Of a stretch of 64,000 bases of DNA, positions 58,303 to 64,000 are shown piece by piece. Below the pieces are notes generated by a model that had not been told where the DNA came from, did not search any database, and worked only from the letters and a program-made list of their open reading frames with translations. Numbering within the stretch: the first letter of the stretch is position 1; every line of letters begins with the position of its first letter. Source of the stretch: Shewanella violacea DSS12 (GTDB lineage Bacteria > Pseudomonadota > Gammaproteobacteria > Enterobacterales > Shewanellaceae); the NCBI RefSeq assembly GCF_000091325.1, contig NC_014012.1:310001-374000 (forward strand). Reading direction: 5' to 3'. The translations under genes were made by a program, and so were the position numbers.

Positions 58303-58787
58303 GTATGCATATTGCTAATGGCCGCTGGGTGGTCTGGTTAAGCCTTCTCGGTGCCATGTTATTACAGATCATGCCCTTACCTGATGTCGTCGAGGCTTGG
58401 CGTCCTGACTGGTTGTTACTGGTTATCATCTATTGGGCTATGGCGTTACCCCATAGGTACAATATTCTGTCAGCCTTTGCATTAGGGGTGATGTTAGATA
58501 TCTTGCTGGGAGCTCACTTAGGAATTCGTGCACTTTCCATGTCATTAGTTGTCTATGTGGTGGTACTTCATTTTCAGCGCTTGCGTAACTTCCCCATGTG
58601 GCAGCAGGCCTTGATGATCGCAAGTTTAGTCTGTTTGCATCATCTGGTGGTGTTTTGGGTTCAGTTTGTGGTGTCGACAGTCACATTCGATGAGAGCCTG
58701 TTTTTGCCTGCTATTTCTAGTTTGGTTATCTGGCCCTGGGTATTTTGGATGTTACGTCGTGTGCGACGTTTATATAAGGTGAGATAG
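58299..58787 (+). CDS. mreD: Rod-shape protein MreD
   Basis: 162-aa polytopic membrane protein with about five hydrophobic segments. Typical features are an early [22 protein letters not shown] block (split here: [13 protein letters not shown]) and the central GLDxLL-like [26 protein letters not shown] precedes the ATG, which overlaps the mreC stop. Partner of MreC in the elongation complex. Confidence 0.95.
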   Translation: MSMHIANGRWVVWLSLLGAMLLQIMPLPDVVEAWRPDWLLLVIIYWAMALPHRYNILSAFALGVMLDILLGAHLGIRALSMSLVVYVVVLHFQRLRNFPMWQQALMIASLVCLHHLVVFWVQFVVSTVTFDESLFLPAISSLVIWPWVFWMLRRVRRLYKVR

Positions 58788-58789
58788 AT

Positions 58790-59386
58790 ATGTCTTTTTC
58801 CGATCCTTTGGTGTTGGCTTCGGCCTCCCCGCGTAGAAAAGAGATACTGACCCAGTTAGGTTTTTCTCGTGCAGACTTTAGTTTTACGACCTTGTCGGCG
58901 GATATAGATGAGAGTCATATCTCAGGAGAGACACCGCAAGTGTTCGTGTCTCGTCTGGCCGTAGAAAAGGCCTTGGTCGGGCTGGACTTGTGTCGAGTCG
59001 AAGGCACTCCCCTTGTGCTTGGCTCAGACACAATAGTGATATTAGGTGATAAGATTTTAGGTAAGCCTGTCGATGAAGCCGATGCTCTGAAGATGCTGTC
59101 CCAGCTATCGGGTAAGGTGCATAGAGTGATGACAGCTGTCGCTTTAACCAATGGTAATAAGACGGTGACGCGCCTGGTTGAGACCAAGGTGCAATTTTGC
59201 CAGTTAAGCGAGCAGGATATTTTAGCCTATATTGCCACGGGCGAACCTATGGATAAGGCCGGAGCCTATGGTATTCAGGCCCTAGGTGGTAGTTTTGTTG
59301 AGCGTATAGACGGCAGTTATTCGGCTGTAGTGGGTTTACCTATGGTTGAGACCCGTGAGCTGCTGCAAGAGATGAACATTTTATAA
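58790..59386 (+). CDS. maf: Maf-family nucleotide pyrophosphatase (YhdE-like)
   Basis: 198-aa house-cleaning nucleoside-triphosphate pyrophosphatase of the YhdE subfamily, acting on dTTP/UTP and modified pyrimidines in studied members. N-terminal [12 protein letters not shown], central GSDTIV (catalytic Asp) and C-terminal [13 protein letters not shown] are the family motifs. AAGGTGAG precedes the ATG, two bases after mreD, so it is co-transcribed with mreCD. The order mreBCD-maf-rng is conserved in gammaproteobacteria. Confidence 0.95.
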   Translation: MSFSDPLVLASASPRRKEILTQLGFSRADFSFTTLSADIDESHISGETPQVFVSRLAVEKALVGLDLCRVEGTPLVLGSDTIVILGDKILGKPVDEADALKMLSQLSGKVHRVMTAVALTNGNKTVTRLVETKVQFCQLSEQDILAYIATGEPMDKAGAYGIQALGGSFVERIDGSYSAVVGLPMVETRELLQEMNIL

Positions 59387-59442
59387 AGTGATCTAGGCCC
59401 TAGAACCTAGAAACCAAAACCCTACTAAAAGTGAGTGTAAAT

Positions 59443-60945
59443 ATGAGTCGCATAGTCAAAAGCAAAGTACAGAAAAAGATTGGTTCTGAACTATTGATCA
59501 ATGTGACCCCCACAGAAGCCAGGGTTGCCCTGGTTGAGCATGGTGTGCTGCAGGAAATTCATATCGAGAGACGAATGAAACGCGGCTTAGTGGGCAATAT
59601 TTACAAGGGCAAGGTGAGTCGTGTCTTGCCTGGGATGCAGGCGGCATTTATAGACATAGGCTTAGACAAAGCGGCCTTCTTACATGCCTCTGACATAGTA
59701 CCTCATACCGAGTGTGTTGCCGATGTAGAGAAGGGTAACTTCGTGGTACGAGATATCGCTCAGCTGGTAAGGCAAGGGCAAGATATCATGGTGCAAGTGG
59801 TGAAAGATCCATTAGGAACCAAAGGTGCCCGCCTGACTACGGATATAACCTTACCCTCTCGTTACCTAGTGTTTATGCCTGGTTCGAGTCATATCGGAGT
59901 TTCTCAGCGTATCGAGTCTGAGGAGGTTCGTGCTCGCTTGAAAGGATTAACTCAGCCTTTCGTCGATGAAGATGGCGGGTTTATCATTCGCACCGCTGCC
60001 GAGAGTGCCGGTGAGCAAGAGCTTGTCCAGGATGCCGCGTTTCTTCGTCGGGTTTGGGCCAAGGTCAGCGAGCGACGTAAGCGTCGGGGTGTTTCCCTGC
60101 TATATCAAGATCTAGCACTTCCTGTGCGTATTGTTCGTGATTTCGTTGGCACCGAGCTGGATCAGATCCGGGTCGATTCTAGTATGACCTTCGATGAGTT
60201 GCAGACATTTACTCAAGAGTTTATGCCCGAGATTGCCGACAAGATTGAACATTATTCAGGTCCTGCACCTATTTTCGATCTCTATGATGTTGAAAATGAA
60301 GTGCAGCGAGCATTAGGGCGCAAAGTTGAGCTGAAATCTGGTGGCTACCTGATCATAGATCAGACTGAAGCCATGACCACAGTGGATATCAACACAGGTG
60401 CTTTTGTCGGTCATAGAAATCTCGAAGATACCATCTTCAATACTAACCTAGAAGCGACTCAAGCCATCGCACGTCAGCTAAGGCTGCGTAATCTTGGTGG
60501 CATCATCATCATAGACTTTATCGATATGTTAGATGCTGATCATCAAAAACGTGTGCTCAATAGTCTGGAACTTGCACTATCTATGGATAGGGTTAAAACT
60601 AATATTAGTGGTTTCTCCGGTTTAGGTTTAGTAGAGATGACTCGTAAACGTACCCGAGAGAGTTTAGAGCATGTTGTGTGTGGAGAGTGCCCGATATGTT
60701 TAGGCACTGGGAGCTTAAAGACGGTAGAGACTGTGTCTTACGAGATCTTTAGAGAGATTATCAGACTCGACCGCAGCTATAAGGCGGATGAGTTTATAGT
60801 GTATTGCTCACCAGCTGTTCATCATAGTCTGACGGGTGATGATAGTCATCTAGTGGCAGAACTCGGCGTCTATATAGGTAAACGAGTTAAACTTAAAAAT
60901 GAGCCTATGTATGCTCAGAATAAGTTCGATGTGGTAATAATGTAG
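59443..60945 (+). CDS. rng: Ribonuclease G
   Basis: 500-aa endoribonuclease of the RNase E/G family, processing 16S rRNA 5' ends and degrading some mRNAs. The S1 domain with GNIYKGKVSRVLPGMQAAF is at the N-terminus, followed by the RNase H-like and DNase I-like catalytic parts (VDINTGAFVGHRNLEDTIF; IIIDFIDMLDADH with catalytic aspartates). The Zn-link cysteines are in CGECPICLG. ATG 59443 is preferred; a GTG at 59431 is in frame. The N-terminus is about ten residues longer than that of E. coli RNase G. Its stop overlaps the yhdP start (TAGTG). Confidence 0.96.
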   Translation: MSRIVKSKVQKKIGSELLINVTPTEARVALVEHGVLQEIHIERRMKRGLVGNIYKGKVSRVLPGMQAAFIDIGLDKAAFLHASDIVPHTECVADVEKGNFVVRDIAQLVRQGQDIMVQVVKDPLGTKGARLTTDITLPSRYLVFMPGSSHIGVSQRIESEEVRARLKGLTQPFVDEDGGFIIRTAAESAGEQELVQDAAFLRRVWAKVSERRKRRGVSLLYQDLALPVRIVRDFVGTELDQIRVDSSMTFDELQTFTQEFMPEIADKIEHYSGPAPIFDLYDVENEVQRALGRKVELKSGGYLIIDQTEAMTTVDINTGAFVGHRNLEDTIFNTNLEATQAIARQLRLRNLGGIIIIDFIDMLDADHQKRVLNSLELALSMDRVKTNISGFSGLGLVEMTRKRTRESLEHVVCGECPICLGTGSLKTVETVSYEIFREIIRLDRSYKADEFIVYCSPAVHHSLTGDDSHLVAELGVYIGKRVKLKNEPMYAQNKFDVVIM

Positions 60946-63900
60946 TGTCCGGTAAATTTTGTCCTCGAAAGTTCAGTCGGTTCTGCTGGCAAATTTTAGC
61001 GAGCATTTTGGTGTTATTTGCACTGATGGTGAGCTTATTTCGTGGACTCTTGCCTCAACTCGATGAAGTCAGAAATGAGTTAGTCAAATATATCGATCAG
61101 CAATATCAGGTTAGGGTCAATGTTGGCCAACTGAGCGCCGAGTGGCAGGCTTTTGGGCCTGCCTTAACGGTAAAAAAACTCGTCATCCCTCCCCAAGAAA
61201 ACCTGCCATTTACCTTAGTGGTTAATGATGTTCATATCAAACTCGACTTCTGGGAAAGCCTGTTCACGGCCTCACCACAAATTGAGAATGTGATTTTTGA
61301 TGGCGTCTATGTAGCCCTGGATTTAGATAAACTGAATGAGAGCAAGGATGCCACTAGTGCTCAAGAGATGGATACCGACTGGCTGTATCGACTCTTATTA
61401 GAGCAGTTGGACCGCTTTTCTATTAAGCAGGCTAGCCTGCAACTTCTGAGCAAGAAACACAATTACCGCCCCATATTTGTCAAAGATCTTAAGTGGTTTA
61501 ACTCTCCCAATCGTCATCGCGGTCAAGGCAAACTCTATCTCGACCAAGATGCGTCACAGGTGGAGTTATTGTCACTGCAAATTGATGTCCATGGTAGTGG
61601 TAATGAGCCTGACGAGCTTAAGGGGCAAGTCTACTTAGCTGCCCAGTCATTAGACTTGGGGAAGTGGGCTTCTAGACAGGTTAATCCCTACGATGATAAA
61701 GCTAAGCTGGAGTTAGAAGGGGTTATTAACCTAGAAGCTTGGATGAGCTTAGGAAACCGCTCGGTTGAATCGGGTCTTATCGAGTTTTCTCCTAGTTGGC
61801 TCGAATGGGATCTCAATGATCAAAAGCAACGTTTCGAGATCAAGGGCGGACAAATGGAGTGGTTGCCGACGAAAACCGGTTGGCGCTTCACTAGCCGGGA
61901 TCTGGCTTTCGAGTCTAATCGGCAAGCTTGGCCCGACTTTCTTTTCGTTGCCGAGAAGAGAGAAGAGGACTTATTCACCTATGTTAATCGACTCGATATC
62001 GACTCACTATTACCTCTCTTACCCTTAGTACCTGGAATGGAATTAGCCGGTCTTAACCACTGGCAGAAGCTAGACCCCAAAGGTGAAATCGAGTCAATTA
62101 AACTGACTAAACTGAAGGACCTGGCTCCTCAGCTCTCTTTATCCTTTGATGATCTGGCTTGGTCACAAGATGGCGCAATACCGGCAAGCGAGTCCATAGA
62201 TTTTCAACTCGGTTGGATGAATGAGTCTCTCTACCTTTCGGCGCCGAAACAAGATTACCGCTTAGATTTTGCTAGTGGATTCGAGGAACCCTTGTCTTTC
62301 TTGGGGGAAGCCTTCGAGGTTAAATATGATCTCGCCGCTGAGGCGATACTTGTTCCACAGCTGAAGCTGAGTAATCAAGATATTAGTATCGACACATCTG
62401 TGAGGCTAGGTCTTGGGGATCAAGTTCATCTGAATTTACTGTCAAAATTGAAGATCTATGATGTCGCCAATGTGGGTAATTACTTGCCTCTGGACGGCAT
62501 GAGTCAAGGTCTGGTGGATTACCTCAACGCTGGACTTGTAGCAGGCCATATTCAAGATGGTGTCGTGGTGTGGAATGGTGCCTTGAGTGATTATCCATAT
62601 GAAGATCATTCTGGAGTGTTTCAGGCCAGTTTCACCTTAGAAGATGCAGAGTTTAAGTTTCAGCCCGATTGGCCAGCAGTGGCCGACTTGCAACTGATGG
62701 CGAATTTTGACAATCAGGCTATGGCACTCACCATAAAGCGAGGTCATTTATTCGATGTGGTTGTAGATGGCGCACAGGTGAATATTCCTCAGATCGGAGC
62801 GAGATCGCTCCTAGAAGTTAAGGCTGAATTGAAGACCCAGGGCAAAGCTGCAACCCGAGTCATACAAGCCTCTCCACTGGCGGATTCAGTGGGTGAAACA
62901 TTAGCCGTGGTACAGATTAATGGCAAGGTGTCGGCCTCATTGGAACTCGCCATTCCTCTGTATGAAGCCGAGGCGGGAGAGCTGGTTAAAGAAGATCTTC
63001 GTGGTGTAGTCACCTTCAATAAGACGCCTGTGTATATCAGCAAACCTGGGATATTACTCGACCAGGTGACAGGTCAGGTGAGTTTTAGCAATGACATAGT
63101 GACAGGAGATAATATCTCCGCCTTACTGTACCAGCAGCCCATCTCTTTGACGTTCGATACTGGGAGTCTTGGCAGAAATTACGGCCTCAATCTGGATATG
63201 AAGGGGGCGTGGTCACTTGCTGACTTACCAGCAGAGTTAGACAACCCATTACAAGATTTTTATTCCGGTGACGTTAACTGGAATGGCGCCATGACCTTAA
63301 TCTTCGACCCATCAGGATATCGCATACAGGCTCAGGTCGAGACAGATTTGGTCGGTGCAGAACTGGCTCTGCCTGCGCCATTGACTAAAGCAAAAGATGA
63401 ATCTAGAAAGCTTACGGCCGAGTTGATTGGCGACAATAAACAATCATCCCTAAGCATTAAGCTAGGTAAGCAGATGGAATTTTGGGGAGGATTCGGTCAA
63501 GAGTCGGGTAATCGTCTGGCTCATTATGATCTACTCTTGGGTCGCTTGTTTAAGCCTGGAGATCGGCTGAAAAAAGATCAGGGTCATCTGCAGTTAGATA
63601 TAGACCACACTGAATTAGCCCCTTGGCTGCCCCTAATAAATAAGTTTGTCGTCGGGGCTAAGGTGAGTGACGGCGAGCAAGGCTCGAAAGCTAGAGTCGA
63701 TATTCCCGGTGCGGCAGCTAAAGAGCTAGGTACACAGGAATCGTTTTTCCCGTCCTTGATAAGCTTAGATGCAAATATTGCTGACTTTAGTTTGATGGGG
63801 CAAAGCTTAACTGAATTGAAGATGACTGCCTATCCTACTCCCGACAGTTGGCGCTTCGAGGCCAGCTCTAATGAGTTTGACGGCAGAGTCGACTTTTATC

Positions 63901-64000
63901 CAGATTGGGCGAGCCAGGGGCTCAAATTGGTCGCTTCTAAGCTACATCTGGCGCCAAAAGTTAAGGCACCAAAAGATGCTGACTTTAGAGTCGATACCGT
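60945..64000 (+). CDS. yhdP: YhdP/DUF3971 AsmA-like envelope protein (3' partial)
   Basis: Open from GTG 60945, overlapping the rng stop (TAGTG), to the window end without a stop: 1018 codons seen of a family usually around 1250-1300 residues. N-terminal membrane anchor (about 18-34, LASILVLFALMVSLF), then YIDQQYQVRVNVGQLSAEW and the repetitive beta-strand-rich periplasmic body typical of AsmA-like bridge proteins. In E. coli YhdP takes part in phospholipid transport to the outer membrane along with TamB and YdbH. Gene order rng-yhdP is the same as in E. coli. Confidence 0.93.
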   Translation, partial: MSGKFCPRKFSRFCWQILASILVLFALMVSLFRGLLPQLDEVRNELVKYIDQQYQVRVNVGQLSAEWQAFGPALTVKKLVIPPQENLPFTLVVNDVHIKLDFWESLFTASPQIENVIFDGVYVALDLDKLNESKDATSAQEMDTDWLYRLLLEQLDRFSIKQASLQLLSKKHNYRPIFVKDLKWFNSPNRHRGQGKLYLDQDASQVELLSLQIDVHGSGNEPDELKGQVYLAAQSLDLGKWASRQVNPYDDKAKLELEGVINLEAWMSLGNRSVESGLIEFSPSWLEWDLNDQKQRFEIKGGQMEWLPTKTGWRFTSRDLAFESNRQAWPDFLFVAEKREEDLFTYVNRLDIDSLLPLLPLVPGMELAGLNHWQKLDPKGEIESIKLTKLKDLAPQLSLSFDDLAWSQDGAIPASESIDFQLGWMNESLYLSAPKQDYRLDFASGFEEPLSFLGEAFEVKYDLAAEAILVPQLKLSNQDISIDTSVRLGLGDQVHLNLLSKLKIYDVANVGNYLPLDGMSQGLVDYLNAGLVAGHIQDGVVVWNGALSDYPYEDHSGVFQASFTLEDAEFKFQPDWPAVADLQLMANFDNQAMALTIKRGHLFDVVVDGAQVNIPQIGARSLLEVKAELKTQGKAATRVIQASPLADSVGETLAVVQINGKVSASLELAIPLYEAEAGELVKEDLRGVVTFNKTPVYISKPGILLDQVTGQVSFSNDIVTGDNISALLYQQPISLTFDTGSLGRNYGLNLDMKGAWSLADLPAELDNPLQDFYSGDVNWNGAMTLIFDPSGYRIQAQVETDLVGAELALPAPLTKAKDESRKLTAELIGDNKQSSLSIKLGKQMEFWGGFGQESGNRLAHYDLLLGRLFKPGDRLKKDQGHLQLDIDHTELAPWLPLINKFVVGAKVSDGEQGSKARVDIPGAAAKELGTQESFFPSLISLDANIADFSLMGQSLTELKMTAYPTPDSWRFEASSNEFDGRVDFYPDWASQGLKLVASKLHLAPKVKAPKDADFRVDT

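Overview
The window reads as a chromosomal segment of a Shewanella-like gammaproteobacterium (order Alteromonadales). This is inferred from gene content: a complete MSHA-type (mannose-sensitive haemagglutinin) type IV pilus locus lies between rpmE/malic enzyme/csrD on one side and mreBCD-maf-rng-yhdP on the other, and proteins of the pyruvate dehydrogenase, aconitase B, HslVU, ArgS and PriA families look typically gammaproteobacterial. No rRNA, tRNA, IS element, prophage or CRISPR array was seen. The first gene (aceE) and the last (yhdP) are cut by the window edges.

Layout. (1) 1-6102, + strand: aceE-aceF, terminator, then lpdA with its own leader: the pyruvate dehydrogenase complex. (2) 6292-19082: a large secreted/membrane propeller-PAS-GGDEF-EAL c-di-GMP protein, a patatin-type phospholipase with an outer-membrane barrel, an M13 lipoprotein peptidase, a HAD phosphatase (- strand) whose last codons lie in a heptanucleotide repeat, and acnB (GTG start). 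(3) 19188-26534, - strand: DUF971 protein, hslU, hslV with a good heat-shock (sigma-32) promoter, ftsN, argS, priA. (4) 26644-31923, + strand: a small FimV-like protein, rpmE with a structured leader, a 650-bp gap with one possible small ORF, a short malic enzyme, and csrD (mshH). (5) 32256-55822, + strand: mshI-(pilN-like)-J-K-L-M-N-E-G-F-B, three tandem MshA-type pilins, then mshC-D-O-P-Q and a second MshQ-like adhesin. (6) 56206-64000, + strand: mreB, mreC, mreD, maf, rng and yhdP (partial).

How the genes work together. The msh genes form one assembly machine: MshL secretin, MshI/PilN-like/MshJ/MshK alignment complex, MshM and MshN accessory proteins, MshE extension ATPase, MshG platform, prepilins B/A/C/D/O/P and large tip or surface proteins (MshQ family). 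MshE carries the tandem N-terminal motif known to bind c-di-GMP. CsrD sits immediately upstream and a GGDEF-EAL enzyme lies elsewhere in the window, so c-di-GMP and Csr control are natural themes.

The most unusual structure is an 80-bp tandem array (about 41592-42232) in the mshG-mshF gap. Each unit is a copy of the 3' end of mshG including its stop codon, and by eye most differences between units are synonymous in the MshG frame. Other notable points are the three tandem pilins with one intact and one decayed copy of what looks like the same terminator, the duplicated mshQ with loss of the PA14 domain, and three GTACC motifs spaced exactly 10 bp apart upstream of the second mshQ.
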